Origin: Vibrio natriegens NBRC 15636 = ATCC 14048 = DSM 759
GTDB taxonomy: Bacteria > Pseudomonadota > Gammaproteobacteria > Enterobacterales > Vibrionaceae
DNA length: 64,000 bases
Assembly: GCF_035621455.1 (NCBI RefSeq)
Contig: NZ_CP141822.1
Span: 744,001-808,000, forward strand
Reading direction: 5' to 3'
Part shown: positions 20,059 to 29,816 of the stretch, in pieces
How positions within the stretch are numbered: the stretch's first letter is position 1
Layout: each line of letters begins with the position of its first letter
The notes under the pieces: generated by a model
What the model saw: the letters and a program-made list of their open reading frames with translations, nothing else
Database searches by the model: none
Told to the model about the DNA's origin: nothing
Program-made: the position numbers and the translations under genes

Positions 20059-21576
20059 TTAGTTTTTCTTTCTTGGTATCCACCAAGCGAGCATCAAACT
20101 TAATGCTACCCAAATATACAATGGCCAGGTGCCAACGAGTCGATAGGGCGTTTTCCCATCGGTTGGAGTCAGTTCTGCACGCAGCACTGCCGTTTTAAAC
20201 TGCGGTACCTGCTCGATAATCTTACCTTTGTGGTCGGTGACGGCAGTTAATCCGTTATTCGTTGAGCGGATCAGAGGCTTGCCTAGCTCCAGTGCACGCA
20301 TACGGGCGATTTCCATATGCTGAAGTGGACCAATCGAATGCCCAAACCACGCATCGTTAGAAAGCGTGAGGATGAAATCTGTTTCGTCGTTGACGTTTTG
20401 ACGAACCTGCTCGTTAAAAATGATTTCATAACATAGCGCAGGTGCCATATGCATGCCATTCGCGACGATGTTTGGCTGCACAAAATCCCCACGACTGAAT
20501 GAAGACATAGGCAAATTAAAGAAAGGCGCAAGTGGGCGTAAGATGTCCTCAAATGGCACAAACTCACCAAATGGCAGCAAATGATGCTTATTGTAGCGCT
20601 CATTCAAATCAAAACTGTAATCACCGTAAGGAGTTTCACCGAGAGAAAGGATGCTGTTGTAGAACTGGCGATCTTCCGCTTGATTTACTACCCCTGTAAT
20701 GATGGCGCTATGATTTATTTTCGCAGCACTATCCAGATTCTGCAGGAATGAAGGCACTTCAATCTCAAACGCCGGAATCGCGGCTTCTGGCCAGACAATG
20801 ATGTCCGCATCCCAGTTTTCGCGAGTCAGATCGGTGTACTTCATAATGGTTGGCCAGCGCTGTGTTGGCAGCCATTTCAGTTTTTGGTCGACATTGCCTT
20901 GGATCAGCGCGACTTTGGTGACGTCCTGAGAACGAGGCGTCACCCAATCATACTGACGGATACCAAAACCTGTGCTCAAAAGTACAGCCGGTATTACCAC
21001 CACTAGCCACTGTTTATGTAACCAAGCGTATGCCAATGCGCCAGCAGAGATGATAATAAACAGAGTCAGAAGCTCTACACCGCCAATTGGAGCAAAGCTC
21101 GCCAGCGGGGCGTCAATCTGGCTGTATCCGAGCCATAGCCATGGGAAACCTGTCATTACCCAGCCACGAAGCCAATCGGTAATCAACCAAAGAGCAGGCG
21201 CGGCAAGCAGTGCGGTAGTTAAGGTGAATTGAGGAAAGAACTTGTTTTTCAGCCAGGCAAACAGACCCGAGTAGATCGCCAGATAGGCAACTAACAGACC
21301 CATTAAGAATAGATTGGCAATCAGCGGCATACCGCCAAAGCCAGCAATACTGACGTATACCCAGCTGACGCCGGTAGCAAATTGGCCAAGGCCCCATGAA
21401 TAACCAATCCAAAGTGCGCGTTTGGGCGTTTGGTTGGCAAGAAGGATAAGCAGTATCGCAGGGCTAAGAATAGCGATAGGCCATAGTTGGTAAGGAGCAA
21501 AAGCCAGTGTTGTGGAAGCGCCAACAAAAGCGGCCACTAAAGGCCGCTTGAGGCGATGAAAGAGTACATTCATCAT
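20059..21576 (-). CDS. lnt: Apolipoprotein N-acyltransferase
   Basis: Inner-membrane enzyme that adds the third acyl chain to lipoproteins, needed for Lol sorting of LptE, RlpA, LolB and others encoded in this window. An N-terminal block of about seven membrane helices is followed by a nitrilase-like domain with the catalytic pattern: Glu in [10 protein letters not shown], Lys in the LLPFGEFVP region and Cys in [10 protein letters not shown]. The frame is open to 21630, which would overlap corC; the tandem ATGs at 21576 and 21573 give the usual 505-residue length. It is the last gene of the miaB-ybeZ-ybeY-corC-lnt run. Confidence 0.95.
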   Translation of the reverse strand: MMNVLFHRLKRPLVAAFVGASTTLAFAPYQLWPIAILSPAILLILLANQTPKRALWIGYSWGLGQFATGVSWVYVSIAGFGGMPLIANLFLMGLLVAYLAIYSGLFAWLKNKFFPQFTLTTALLAAPALWLITDWLRGWVMTGFPWLWLGYSQIDAPLASFAPIGGVELLTLFIIISAGALAYAWLHKQWLVVVIPAVLLSTGFGIRQYDWVTPRSQDVTKVALIQGNVDQKLKWLPTQRWPTIMKYTDLTRENWDADIIVWPEAAIPAFEIEVPSFLQNLDSAAKINHSAIITGVVNQAEDRQFYNSILSLGETPYGDYSFDLNERYNKHHLLPFGEFVPFEDILRPLAPFFNLPMSSFSRGDFVQPNIVANGMHMAPALCYEIIFNEQVRQNVNDETDFILTLSNDAWFGHSIGPLQHMEIARMRALELGKPLIRSTNNGLTAVTDHKGKIIEQVPQFKTAVLRAELTPTDGKTPYRLVGTWPLYIWVALSLMLAWWIPRKKN

Positions 21577-21610
21577 TATATTTTTCTGATATTCCCGGTA
21601 GGGTATCGCG

Positions 21611-22510
21611 TTACTCTTGAGTGGCTTCAACCAGTGTTTCTTCGTCTGGAATAGTCACTTGGAGTTGAATGACACGACGGTTATCGGCAGCGGTGACTTT
21701 GAAGTTATAGCCTTCAATTTCAACCAGTTCACCACGAGAAGGCAGGTGACCAAAGGCAGTCATTACCATACCACCTACGGTATCCACCTCTTCATCGCTG
21801 AAGTTGGTGCCGAATGTCTCATTAAACTCTTCAATCGTTGTCAGAGCTCTGACAGCAAACGTATGTTTGCTTAGCTTACGGATGTCAGTCTCTTCCGACT
21901 CGTCAAACTCATCTTCGATATCGCCAACGATTTCTTCAAGGATATCTTCAATGGTTACGAGGCCTGAAACGCCGCCGAATTCATCGACAACAATCGCCAT
22001 ATGATAGCGTTCTTCGCGGAACTCTTTTAGCAGGCGGTCGACCCGTTTGCTTTCCGGAACCACGACTGCAGGTCGAATTACTTCTTCAATATCAAATGGG
22101 TTGCTGCCTGAGCCTAAGTATTTGAGTAAGTCCTTCGCAAGTAGAATGCCTTCCACATGGTCTTTATCCTCGCTGATAACAGGGTAACGCGAGTGTTGAG
22201 CATCCGTGATTAGCGCGATTAGCGTATCTAAATCGTAAGTGCGCTCAACAGTAACCATTTGCGAACGCGGGATCATAATGTCACGCACGCGCATTTCGGA
22301 GATTTCCATAACACCTTCGAGCATATCGCGGGTGTCGTGGTCAATCAGGTCATTTTCTTCTGAGTCGCGGATAACATCCACAAGCTCTTGGCGGTCTTTA
22401 GGATCGCCCTGGAAAAGTTGACCTAGACGTTCAAAGAAGGACTTTCTACTCGGACCTTCTGCCTTTTCTTTCTTACCTTCGCTAGAAGAGGGAGAATTAT
22501 CTTCGTTCAT
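21611..22510 (-). CDS. corC: CorC/HlyC-family CBS-domain protein
   Basis: Cytoplasmic 299-residue protein with two CBS domains (about residues 68-190; motifs [13 protein letters not shown] and [28 protein letters not shown]) and a C-terminal CorC/HlyC transporter-associated domain. In Salmonella CorC affects magnesium and cobalt efflux, but the direct mechanism is not settled. The conserved position between ybeY and lnt matches E. coli ybeX. A 104-base gap with a small hairpin (GCTATC 22530-22535, GATAGC 22544-22549) separates it from ybeY. Confidence 0.93.
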   Translation of the reverse strand: MNEDNSPSSSEGKKEKAEGPSRKSFFERLGQLFQGDPKDRQELVDVIRDSEENDLIDHDTRDMLEGVMEISEMRVRDIMIPRSQMVTVERTYDLDTLIALITDAQHSRYPVISEDKDHVEGILLAKDLLKYLGSGSNPFDIEEVIRPAVVVPESKRVDRLLKEFREERYHMAIVVDEFGGVSGLVTIEDILEEIVGDIEDEFDESEETDIRKLSKHTFAVRALTTIEEFNETFGTNFSDEEVDTVGGMVMTAFGHLPSRGELVEIEGYNFKVTAADNRRVIQLQVTIPDEETLVEATQE

Positions 22511-22614
22511 TGTTTCTCAATTAAGTAACGCTATCAGAAGTGTGATAGCTCACGTAGAAAGACGAACACGAGGGTAATGTAGGTGATTCGCCTTTCCCTG
22601 TTGAGCAACCGAGG

Positions 22615-23079
22615 TTACTCTTTTTCAGCAATGTAAGGGTCTTCATAACCCATACCCTGCATGATTTCTGTTTCGAGGGACTCCATCTCTTCGGCTTCGT
22701 CATCCTCGATATGATCATAACCTAGCAGATGCAAGCTGCCATGTACAACCATATGCGCCCAATGTGCTAACAGAGGTTTATTCTGTTCTATCGCCTCTTT
22801 TTCAACTACTTGACGACAAATAATCAAGTCACCAAGCAGATCCATTTCCATACCCGGAGGGACTTCAAATGGGAAAGATAGCACATTAGTCGGTTTATCT
22901 TTACCACGATAGTCGTGATTTAAAGTGTGACTCTCTTGCTCATCGACAATACGAATGGTGACTTCTGCCTGCGGCTGAAACAGAGGAATAGTCTTATCCA
23001 GCCACAGTTGAAAGTCTTCCTGAGAAGGCAAGCCTTCTTCGTTTTCGACTGCCAGTTGAAGATCAAGTTCAATCGCCAT
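22615..23079 (-). CDS. ybeY: Endoribonuclease YbeY
   Basis: Zinc-dependent endoribonuclease for 16S rRNA 3' maturation and ribosome quality control. 154 residues; the metal site [11 protein letters not shown] (three His) is intact near residues 113-123, and the upstream [19 protein letters not shown] motif is present as [15 protein letters not shown]. It starts two bases after the ybeZ stop, a tight pair also seen in E. coli. Confidence 0.97.
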   Translation of the reverse strand: MAIELDLQLAVENEEGLPSQEDFQLWLDKTIPLFQPQAEVTIRIVDEQESHTLNHDYRGKDKPTNVLSFPFEVPPGMEMDLLGDLIICRQVVEKEAIEQNKPLLAHWAHMVVHGSLHLLGYDHIEDDEAEEMESLETEIMQGMGYEDPYIAEKE

Positions 23080-23081
23080 CT

Positions 23082-24179
23082 TTATTCCTTAGTCGCAGTA
23101 ACTTGAGCGCTTAGCTCAGCTTTTGCCGCTTCAAGCAGTTTGGCATCACGCTCTTCACGACGACGCTTTTCAAACTCTTTACGCTCTTTCTGGTCTTGCG
23201 CTTCCCATTTCTCGTACGCGTTAACAATACGAGCCACAACAGGGTGACGCACAACGTCATCTGCCTGGAAGAAGTTAAAGCTGATGTCGTCGACTTCGCT
23301 CAGTACCTCAATGGCGTGACGAAGGCCTGATTTTGCACCGCGTGGCAAGTCAATCTGAGTCACGTCACCAGTGATGACTGCACGTGAGTTAAAACCAATA
23401 CGCGTCAGGAACATTTTCATCTGTTCAACCGTCGTGTTTTGGCTTTCATCCAGAATGATAAAGGCATCATTCAGGGTACGACCACGCATGTAAGCCAGCG
23501 GTGCAACTTCAATCACGTTACGCTCAATCAGTTTTTCCACGCGCTCAAAGCCTAGCATCTCGAACAGTGCGTCGTACAGTGGACGAAGGTATGGGTCAAC
23601 CTTCTGGCTGAGATCACCAGGCAAGAAGCCCAGTTTTTCACCCGCTTCAACCGCTGGACGAGTCAAAAGAATACGACGGATTTCTTGACGCTCTAAAGCA
23701 TCAACCGCTGCCGCTACTGCAAGGTAAGTCTTACCTGTACCTGCCGGGCCAATACCAAACGAGATATCGTGAGTCACCATGTTAACCAGGTATTGAGCCT
23801 GGTTAGGAGTACGTGGTTTGATCACGCCTTTTTTGGTTCTCACGAACACTTCTTTACCGTGTTCAATGTTTGATTCAGTGTTTTGTTCTAAAACGCCTGA
23901 TTCTTTAATCGATAAATGGATCTGCTCAGGTTCGATGTCTGGGATCTCGCCACGCACAGGTGCGGTATCGACATAAAGTGATTTCAGGATATCCAGAGCA
24001 GCAGCAGAAGTGTGTGGTTTACCAACAATGGTAAAGTGGTCACTACGGTGGTTGATTTCAACGCCCAGACGGCGTTCTAAATGCTTGATGTTGTCATCGA
24101 AAGGACCGCACAGGCTAGCTAGTCGGCGGTTGTCTGAAGGTTCTAGGTTGATTTCTAGAGTTACTATTTTATTGCTCAA
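23082..24179 (-). CDS. ybeZ: PhoH-family ATPase YbeZ
   Basis: Cytoplasmic P-loop ATPase with RNA-helicase-like features, a partner of YbeY in rRNA processing. 365 residues: an N-terminal RNA-binding-like segment, Walker A GPAGTGKT near residue 147, Walker [10 protein letters not shown] near residue 242, and a highly charged C-terminal tail. Transcribed after miaB (72-base gap) and directly before ybeY. Confidence 0.95.
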   Translation of the reverse strand: MSNKIVTLEINLEPSDNRRLASLCGPFDDNIKHLERRLGVEINHRSDHFTIVGKPHTSAAALDILKSLYVDTAPVRGEIPDIEPEQIHLSIKESGVLEQNTESNIEHGKEVFVRTKKGVIKPRTPNQAQYLVNMVTHDISFGIGPAGTGKTYLAVAAAVDALERQEIRRILLTRPAVEAGEKLGFLPGDLSQKVDPYLRPLYDALFEMLGFERVEKLIERNVIEVAPLAYMRGRTLNDAFIILDESQNTTVEQMKMFLTRIGFNSRAVITGDVTQIDLPRGAKSGLRHAIEVLSEVDDISFNFFQADDVVRHPVVARIVNAYEKWEAQDQKERKEFEKRRREERDAKLLEAAKAELSAQVTATKE

Positions 24180-24251
24180 TGTTGCCTCTCATTTTTGCCA
24201 TTTACTGAGAGCCTGATAACGACCAGGCTCTCCATGGCTATTTGTACGAGC

Positions 24252-25676
24252 TTAAGGCGTAAAAGTAGCTACACCCAGCTCATCTTCGCGACGTGTTTTC
24301 GCCATCATTTGCGTTGGTGAAATCACACTACGAAGGTCCATGTCTTTTTCAGTACGTACTAGCTCACCACGCAATGAGTTTGCAAATACGTCTACAATTT
24401 TCACGTCTACGAACTGACCAATTAGGTCGGCGCTACCTTCAAAGTTTACTACACGGTTGTTTTCTGTACGAGCGCGCAGTTCCATTAGGTTTTTCTTAGA
24501 AGGGCCTTCAACCAGTACACGCTGCTCTGTACCAAGCATTAAGCGAGAGTAACGCATAGCTTGTTGGTTAATCGTTTGTTGAAGTTCGTATAGACGCTCT
24601 TTCTTCTCTTGTTCAGATACATCACATGGGTAATCCGCTGCTGGTGTACCAGGACGTGGAGAGAAGATAAAGCTGAAGCTCATGTCAAAGTCTACGTCTT
24701 TGATCAGCTTCATCGTGTCTTGGAAGTCTTTGTCTGTTTCACCAGGGAAACCAACGATAAAGTCAGAACTGATCTGAATATCAGGACGCGCTTTACGCAA
24801 TTTACGGATGATAGACTTGTACTCGATGCCTGTATGCGGACGTTTCATCATGGTTAGGATACGGTCACTACCACTTTGTACTGGCAAGTGCAGGAAGCTT
24901 ACTAGCTCTGGTGTATCTTCATAAACAGCAATGATGTCGTCTGTAAACTCTAGCGGGTGGCTAGTCGTGAAACGAATACGGTCGATACCATCGATAGATG
25001 CAACCAGACGAAGCAGTTCAGCGAATGAACAAATCTCACCGTCGTGCATTGGGCCGCGGTATGCGTTTACGTTTTGACCTAGTAGGTTAACTTCACGTAC
25101 GCCTTGTTCCGCTAACTGAGCGATCTCGAACAATACGTCATCCATCGGACGGCTAACTTCCTCACCACGTGTGTATGGTACTACGCAGTAAGTACAGTAC
25201 TTAGAACAGCCTTCCATAATTGAAACGAATGCCGTTGCACCTTCCGCGCGTGGCTCAGGCAGGCGGTCGAACTTCTCAATTTCTGGGAAAGAAATGTCCA
25301 TGACTGGAGCATCGTCAGATTGAGACTGTTTGATCATCTCTGGCAGGCGGTGCAGAGTTTGTGGACCAAAAATAACGTCAACGTATGGTGCACGTTCACG
25401 AATGTGGTCGCCTTCTTGTGTTGCTACACAACCACCCACGCCGATGACTACGCCAGGTTTTTTATCTTTTAGTGTTTTCCAACGGCCAAGCTGGTGGAAA
25501 ACTTTTTCTTGCGCTTTTTCACGGATCGAACAGGTGTTAAGTAGAAGTACGTCTGCTTCCTCTGGCTCTTCCGTCAGCTCATAGCCGTTTGCAGCATTAA
25601 GCAGGTCGGCCATTTTTGATGAATCGTATTCGTTCATCTGGCAGCCCCAGGTTTTAATTAGCAGTTTCTTACTCAT
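24252..25676 (-). CDS. miaB: tRNA-2-methylthio-N6-dimethylallyladenosine synthase
   Basis: Radical-SAM methylthiotransferase that completes ms2i6A at tRNA position 37. 474 residues. The N-terminal cluster cysteines are Cys12, Cys49 and Cys83; the radical-SAM triad is Cys157, Cys161 and Cys164 (CSKYCTYC); a TRAM domain ends the protein. It starts the ybeZYX-lnt run and is divergent from ubiF, exactly as in E. coli. Its substrates are tRNAs reading UNN codons, not the tRNA species of the adjacent array. Confidence 0.97.
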   Translation of the reverse strand: MSKKLLIKTWGCQMNEYDSSKMADLLNAANGYELTEEPEEADVLLLNTCSIREKAQEKVFHQLGRWKTLKDKKPGVVIGVGGCVATQEGDHIRERAPYVDVIFGPQTLHRLPEMIKQSQSDDAPVMDISFPEIEKFDRLPEPRAEGATAFVSIMEGCSKYCTYCVVPYTRGEEVSRPMDDVLFEIAQLAEQGVREVNLLGQNVNAYRGPMHDGEICSFAELLRLVASIDGIDRIRFTTSHPLEFTDDIIAVYEDTPELVSFLHLPVQSGSDRILTMMKRPHTGIEYKSIIRKLRKARPDIQISSDFIVGFPGETDKDFQDTMKLIKDVDFDMSFSFIFSPRPGTPAADYPCDVSEQEKKERLYELQQTINQQAMRYSRLMLGTEQRVLVEGPSKKNLMELRARTENNRVVNFEGSADLIGQFVDVKIVDVFANSLRGELVRTEKDMDLRSVISPTQMMAKTRREDELGVATFTP

Positions 25677-26011
25677 CTCACTTTCGCTCGTTCAGTTGTA
25701 CTTAAATCGGAGAGCTATTGCTCAAATTATAGCCGCCATCACGGCGGTAAGCGGCGTATTGTACTGCTTTAAAAAGCACCTGACTAGTGATCTGGCTAAT
25801 TCTCTGCAAAGCCTGATGAAATCTAGGCTTTTGCCTTATATCGAACAAGGTTTTTTAGCTCGCAAATCAGGCAGAAACACTCGGTTTACAAATGGGTAAA
25901 TTTACGCAGAGTCCGCATCTTTAGGAAGAGGGAAAATAAACCGTTTTGTAAATGGATTGGCTGAAAGTACAATTGAAAAGGCAATTTAATCAAGATAATG
26001 AAGAACAAAAA
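25677..26011. other. Divergent miaB-ubiF intergenic region
   Basis: A 335-base gap that must contain both promoters. A plus-strand open frame of 67 codons (25696-25899) covers much of it, but it has no Shine-Dalgarno sequence and no recognisable product, so I do not call it. A GGCGG-rich imperfect dyad at about 25734-25756 (CCGCC then GGCGG) could be regulatory; I cannot support more. Confidence 0.4.
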
Positions 26012-27187
26012 ATGAACAGATATGACATCGCCGTAATCGGTGGAGGCATGGTTGGAGCGGCAATCGCGATAGGGTTCGCACAGCAGGGCAGAAGTGTTGT
26101 TGTCGTCGAAGGCTCAGAGCCAAAGGCGTTTGAACCGTCACAAGCGATGGACATTCGTGTATCCGCCATCTCACACCAATCCGTTAAGTTGCTTGAATCA
26201 CTAGGTGCATGGGCATCGATCCAAGCGATGCGTGTCTGTCCTTACCGTCGTTTGGAAACATGGGAGCACCCAGAGTGTCGCACACGATTCCATTCCGATG
26301 AACTGTCTCTAGAGCAACTTGGTTATATTGTTGAAAACCGCCTGATTCAGTTAGGTTTATGGCAAGCCTTCGATAACCATAACAACCTCACTGTAGAGTG
26401 TCCTGAACGCCTAAAAACAATCGAATTTGGTGACGTTAATCGAGTGACTTTAGAGAGTGGTAAGCAATTTGAGGCCCAATGGGTGATTGGCGCCGATGGT
26501 GCTAACTCAAAAGTGCGTCAGCTTGCCGGAATCGGGATCACGGCTTGGGATTATCGCCAACACTGTATGCTGATCAACGTAAAGACCGAGTTGCCTCAAC
26601 AAGATATTACCTGGCAACAGTTTACGCCAAGTGGTCCCCGCTCTTTCTTACCTTTATGTTCACTTACTGAAGATGGTCAGGAAGTAGGCCAAGGCTCTCT
26701 GGTTTGGTATGATTCGCCAAAACGCATCAAGCAACTTGGTGCCATGACCAAGCAACAATTAAAAAACGAAATTATAATTTACTTCCCGAAAGAATTAGGG
26801 GATATAGAGGTTCTGCAGTTTGGTTCGTTCCCTTTAACTCGCCGTCATGCTCAGTCATATTCGAATAGAGGCTGCGTACTCGTCGGAGATTCCGCTCATA
26901 CCATTAACCCGTTAGCTGGGCAGGGTGTGAACCTAGGCTTTAAAGATGTTGATGTGTTGTTGTCGGTTACACAAGGTCAGGAAGAACTCACTGAGCCGCT
27001 TTTGGCCAAATATGAGCGAGCACGTCGTCCTGATAATCTGTTAATGCAAACGGGTATGGACTTTTTCTACAAAGGCTTTAGCAATGATTTAGGGCCTTTG
27101 AAGCTTGCACGCAATGCGGCATTAAAGTTGGCTGAACATTCAGGGCCAATTAAAGCGCAAGTGTTGAAATACGCGTTGGGTATGTGA
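26012..27187 (+). CDS. ubiF: Ubiquinone biosynthesis FAD monooxygenase, UbiF type
   Basis: Flavin hydroxylase of the UbiH/UbiF/VisC family that hydroxylates the ring of 2-octaprenyl-3-methyl-6-methoxy-benzoquinol. Rossmann motif GGGMVGAAIAIGFAQQG at residues 9-25, the GADGANSKVR motif mid-protein, and the second FAD motif VGDSAHTINPLAGQGVNLG near residue 290. An upstream in-frame ATG at 25952 adds a non-homologous extension; the start at 26012 gives 391 residues. The position beside miaB matches E. coli ubiF; ubiH-like function is the alternative. Confidence 0.92.
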   Translation: MNRYDIAVIGGGMVGAAIAIGFAQQGRSVVVVEGSEPKAFEPSQAMDIRVSAISHQSVKLLESLGAWASIQAMRVCPYRRLETWEHPECRTRFHSDELSLEQLGYIVENRLIQLGLWQAFDNHNNLTVECPERLKTIEFGDVNRVTLESGKQFEAQWVIGADGANSKVRQLAGIGITAWDYRQHCMLINVKTELPQQDITWQQFTPSGPRSFLPLCSLTEDGQEVGQGSLVWYDSPKRIKQLGAMTKQQLKNEIIIYFPKELGDIEVLQFGSFPLTRRHAQSYSNRGCVLVGDSAHTINPLAGQGVNLGFKDVDVLLSVTQGQEELTEPLLAKYERARRPDNLLMQTGMDFFYKGFSNDLGPLKLARNAALKLAEHSGPIKAQVLKYALGM

Positions 27188-27210
27188 TCAGAAATAAATA
27201 GCAGATAGAA

Positions 27211-27240
27211 AAAAAGCGAGCCAAGAGCTCGCTTTTTTAA
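27211..27240 (+). terminator. ubiF terminator
   Basis: Stem GCGAGC (27216-27221) with GCTCGC (27227-27232), extended by flanking A and T runs. It lies 25 bases past the ubiF stop. Confidence 0.85.
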
Positions 27241-27283
27241 TTCGACAAATCAGAGATTCATCGAGTCCAGAAACAGAAAAAAG

Positions 27284-27315
27284 AAAAAACCCAGCAAACT
27301 AATGCTGGGTTTTCC
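27284..27315 (-). terminator. Terminator of the tRNA array
   Basis: Stem CCCAGCA (27290-27296) with TGCTGGG (27303-27309), extended by A and T runs. On minus it follows the last tRNA of the array by about 10 bases and is the only clear terminator from 29893 to here, so the array is probably one transcript. Confidence 0.85.
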
Positions 27316-27320
27316 GATAA

Positions 27321-27405
27321 TGGTGCGGAAGGAGAGACTTGAACTCTCACACCTTGCGGCGCCAGAACCTAAATCTGGTGCGTCTACCAATTCCGCCACT
27401 TCCGC
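27321..27405 (-). tRNA. tRNA-Leu(UAG), last gene of the array
   Basis: 85-base gene with encoded CCA. Acceptor GCGGAAG pairs with CTTCCGC; anticodon loop TTTAGGT gives UAG, reading CUN codons; it has the long class II variable arm. It is followed on minus by the array terminator. Confidence 0.97.
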
Positions 27406-27458
27406 AACTTAATCTGTAGATATCAAGATAATTGGTAAAATCTCAATATCATTTTGTA

Positions 27459-27533
27459 TGGCAGGGCTACCTGGATTCGAACCAGGGAATGGCGGCATCA
27501 AAAGCCGCTGCCTTACCGCTTGGCGATAGCCCT
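27459..27533 (-). tRNA. tRNA-Gln(UUG), AGGGCTA acceptor type
   Basis: 75-base gene with encoded CCA. Acceptor AGGGCTA pairs with TAGCCCT; anticodon loop TTTTGAT gives UUG; the T-arm is CCTGG-TTCGAAT-CCAGG, as in E. coli tRNA-Gln. Confidence 0.97.
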
Positions 27534-27575
27534 ACAGGTATAGTCATGAGACTATGTCTTTCTAAAAAGAAAGAA

Positions 27576-27660
27576 TGGTGCGGAAGGAGAGACTTGAACT
27601 CTCACACCTTACGGCGCCAGAACCTAAATCTGGTGCGTCTACCAATTCCGCCACTTCCGC
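27576..27660 (-). tRNA. tRNA-Leu(UAG), variable-arm GTA variant
   Basis: 85 bases with encoded CCA; identical to the other Leu copies except one C-to-T change in the variable arm (CGCCGTAAGG instead of CGCCGCAAGG on the gene strand). Confidence 0.97.
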
Positions 27661-27689
27661 ATATTTTGATATTGTAGATGAGTTTAAGA

Positions 27690-27774
27690 TGGTGCGGAAG
27701 GAGAGACTTGAACTCTCACACCTTGCGGCGCCAGAACCTAAATCTGGTGCGTCTACCAATTCCGCCACTTCCGC
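27690..27774 (-). tRNA. tRNA-Leu(UAG)
   Basis: 85 bases with encoded CCA, standard sequence. Only 29 bases separate it from the next Leu gene, one of two Leu-Leu tandems in the array. Confidence 0.97.
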
Positions 27775-27820
27775 ATCTTAAATCTACATGACTGTAAGCC
27801 TAGGCTTTCAATCTAATCAA

Positions 27821-27897
27821 TGGTGGCTACGACGGGATTCGAACCTGTGACCCCATCATTATGAGTGATGTGCTCTAACCAGCTGAGCTACGTAGCC
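27821..27897 (-). tRNA. tRNA-Met(CAU), elongator
   Basis: 77 bases with encoded CCA. Acceptor GGCTACG pairs with CGTAGCC; anticodon loop CTCATAA gives CAU. It is nearly identical to E. coli elongator tRNA-Met (metT/metU): a standard G1-C72 pair, not the initiator mismatch. Confidence 0.97.
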
Positions 27898-27920
27898 AAC
27901 TCAAATTGTTTAATCAAGAA

Positions 27921-28005
27921 TGGTGCGGAAGGAGAGACTTGAACTCTCACACCTTGCGGCGCCAGAACCTAAATCTGGTGCGTCTACCAATTCCGCCACT
28001 TCCGC
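27921..28005 (-). tRNA. tRNA-Leu(UAG)
   Basis: 85 bases with encoded CCA, standard sequence. The 23-base spacer to the Met gene is identical to the spacer of the Leu-Met pair at 28325-28509. Confidence 0.97.
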
Positions 28006-28074
28006 ATCTTGATCTTTAGATATTCAGATAATTGGTAAAATCTCAATATCATTCCTGTATTTCAAGGAAAATAA

Positions 28075-28149
28075 TGGCAGGGCTACCTGGATTCGAACCA
28101 GGGAATGGCGGCATCAAAAGCCGCTGCCTTACCGCTTGGCGATAGCCCT
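28075..28149 (-). tRNA. tRNA-Gln(UUG), AGGGCTA acceptor type
   Basis: 75 bases with encoded CCA; the same sequence as the copy at 27459. Confidence 0.97.
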
Positions 28150-28186
28150 ACAAATAAATAGTCAACAACTACTTATTATGAATAAA

Positions 28187-28271
28187 TGGTGCGGAAGGAG
28201 AGACTTGAACTCTCACACCTTGCGGCGCCAGAACCTAAATCTGGTGCGTCTACCAATTCCGCCACTTCCGC
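28187..28271 (-). tRNA. tRNA-Leu(UAG)
   Basis: 85 bases with encoded CCA, standard sequence. Confidence 0.97.
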
Positions 28272-28324
28272 AACTTATTCTGTAGTTATAAAGGTAATTG
28301 GTAAAACCTAAATAACGTTATAAA

Positions 28325-28401
28325 TGGTGGCTACGACGGGATTCGAACCTGTGACCCCATCATTATGAGTGATGTGCTCTAACCAGCTGAGCTACGTAGC
28401 C
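28325..28401 (-). tRNA. tRNA-Met(CAU), elongator
   Basis: 77 bases with encoded CCA; the same sequence as the copy at 27821. Confidence 0.97.
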
Positions 28402-28424
28402 AACTCAAATTGTTTAATCAAGAA

Positions 28425-28509
28425 TGGTGCGGAAGGAGAGACTTGAACTCTCACACCTTGCGGCGCCAGAACCTAAATCTGGTGCGTCTACCAATTCCGC
28501 CACTTCCGC
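28425..28509 (-). tRNA. tRNA-Leu(UAG)
   Basis: 85 bases with encoded CCA, standard sequence; part of a repeated Met-Leu unit. Confidence 0.97.
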
Positions 28510-28562
28510 ATCTTGATTTTTAGATATCAAGATAATTGGTAAAATCTCAATATCATTTTGTA

Positions 28563-28637
28563 TGGCAGGGCTACCTGGATTCGAACCAGGGAATGGCGGC
28601 ATCAAAAGCCGCTGCCTTACCGCTTGGCGATAGCCCT
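28563..28637 (-). tRNA. tRNA-Gln(UUG), AGGGCTA acceptor type
   Basis: 75 bases with encoded CCA. Together with its flanking spacers it forms a near copy of the Leu-Gln unit at 27321-27575. Confidence 0.97.
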
Positions 28638-28678
28638 ACAGGTATAGTCCTAAGACTATGTCTTTCTATAAGAAAGAA

Positions 28679-28763
28679 TGGTGCGGAAGGAGAGACTTGA
28701 ACTCTCACACCTTACGGCGCCAGAACCTAAATCTGGTGCGTCTACCAATTCCGCCACTTCCGC
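28679..28763 (-). tRNA. tRNA-Leu(UAG), variable-arm GTA variant
   Basis: 85 bases with encoded CCA; shares the variable-arm change with the copies at 27576 and 28921. Confidence 0.97.
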
Positions 28764-28816
28764 AACTTAATCTATAGACATCAAGATAATTGGTAAAATC
28801 TCAACGTCGTTGTATA

Positions 28817-28891
28817 TGGCAGGGCTACCTGGATTCGAACCAGGGAATGGCGGCATCAAAAGCCGCTGCCTTACCGCTTGGCGATAGCCCT
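28817..28891 (-). tRNA. tRNA-Gln(UUG), AGGGCTA acceptor type
   Basis: 75 bases with encoded CCA; standard sequence. Confidence 0.97.
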
Positions 28892-28920
28892 ACAGGCAGT
28901 AGTTTTCACTACTTTAAATA

Positions 28921-29005
28921 TGGTGCGGAAGGAGAGACTTGAACTCTCACACCTTACGGCGCCAGAACCTAAATCTGGTGCGTCTACCAATTCCGCCACT
29001 TCCGC
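28921..29005 (-). tRNA. tRNA-Leu(UAG), variable-arm GTA variant
   Basis: 85 bases with encoded CCA; third copy with the variable-arm change. Confidence 0.97.
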
Positions 29006-29038
29006 ATAATTACTGAGAAAACTCAATAATTTAAATAG

Positions 29039-29113
29039 TGGCAGGTCTACCTGGATTCGAACCAGGGAATGGCGGCATCAAAAGCCGCTGCCTTACCGCT
29101 TGGCGATAGACCT
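29039..29113 (-). tRNA. tRNA-Gln(UUG), AGGTCTA acceptor type
   Basis: 75 bases with encoded CCA. The acceptor stem is AGGTCTA with TAGACCT: the 4-69 pair is T-A instead of G-C, a compensated double change relative to the four promoter-distal Gln copies. Confidence 0.97.
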
Positions 29114-29144
29114 GCAGGCAGTAGTTTTACAACTACTTAAAATA

Positions 29145-29229
29145 TGGTGCGGAAAGAGAGACTTGAACTCTCACACCTTGCGGCGCCAGAACCTAAATCT
29201 GGTGCGTCTACCAATTCCGCCATTTCCGC
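29145..29229 (-). tRNA. tRNA-Leu(UAG), acceptor 7-66 variant
   Basis: 85 bases with encoded CCA. Acceptor GCGGAAA pairs with TTTCCGC, so the 7-66 pair is A-T instead of G-C; both strands changed together, which argues the gene is functional. Confidence 0.96.
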
Positions 29230-29258
29230 ATATATTCTTCAATAGAGTTAAATCAAGA

Positions 29259-29343
29259 TGGTGCGGAAGGAGAGACTTGAACTCTCACACCTTGCGGCGC
29301 CAGAACCTAAATCTGGTGCGTCTACCAATTCCGCCACTTCCGC
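29259..29343 (-). tRNA. tRNA-Leu(UAG)
   Basis: 85 bases with encoded CCA, standard sequence; second Leu-Leu tandem, 29 bases from the next copy. Confidence 0.97.
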
Positions 29344-29432
29344 GTCTTGAACTCTATAAACCATCAGTTAATTGGTAAAAACTAATAGTTGTTTTTCTTT
29401 ATCACAAAGATAGTTCTTTCAAAAAGAAAGAA

Positions 29433-29509
29433 TGGTGGCTACGACGGGATTCGAACCTGTGACCCCATCATTATGAGTGATGTGCTCTAACCAGCTGAGC
29501 TACGTAGCC
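29433..29509 (-). tRNA. tRNA-Met(CAU), elongator
   Basis: 77 bases with encoded CCA; standard sequence. Confidence 0.97.
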
Positions 29510-29587
29510 ATCTTTTTGAGCGAGACAATATAAACCTTCGCGCTCTAAGTGACAACCCCTTTATCAAGGAATCGCCACTTTGAATAG

Positions 29588-29662
29588 TGGCAGGTCTACC
29601 TGGATTCGAACCAGGGAATGGCGGCATCAAAAGCCGCTGCCTTACCGCTTGGCGATAGACCT
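29588..29662 (-). tRNA. tRNA-Gln(UUG), AGGTCTA acceptor type
   Basis: 75 bases with encoded CCA; the same acceptor variant as the copy at 29039, and the Gln-Leu spacer beside it is nearly identical to that copy's. Confidence 0.97.
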
Positions 29663-29693
29663 GCAGGCAGTAGTCTTACAACTACTTAAAATA

Positions 29694-29778
29694 TGGTGCG
29701 GAAGGAGAGACTTGAACTCTCACACCTTGCGGCGCCAGAACCTAAATCTGGTGCGTCTACCAATTCCGCCACTTCCGC
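29694..29778 (-). tRNA. tRNA-Leu(UAG)
   Basis: 85 bases with encoded CCA, standard sequence; second gene from the promoter. Confidence 0.97.
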
Positions 29779-29816
29779 ATCTATTCCTAATCACTCTTTC
29801 AAAGAGTATTTAGGAA

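Noticed and set aside
22521..22718. 65-codon minus-strand frame across the ybeY end and the ybeY-corC gap
   Set aside because: Mostly a shadow of ybeY in another frame; the gap part has no independent support.
25696..25899. 67-codon plus-strand frame between miaB and ubiF
   Set aside because: No ribosome site or recognisable product; it lies in a divergent promoter region.
27432..29813. Several open frames of 60-90 codons inside the tRNA array on both strands
   Set aside because: They repeat the same peptides (for example VRKERLELSHL) because they translate tRNA genes; the RNA structure explains the sequence fully.
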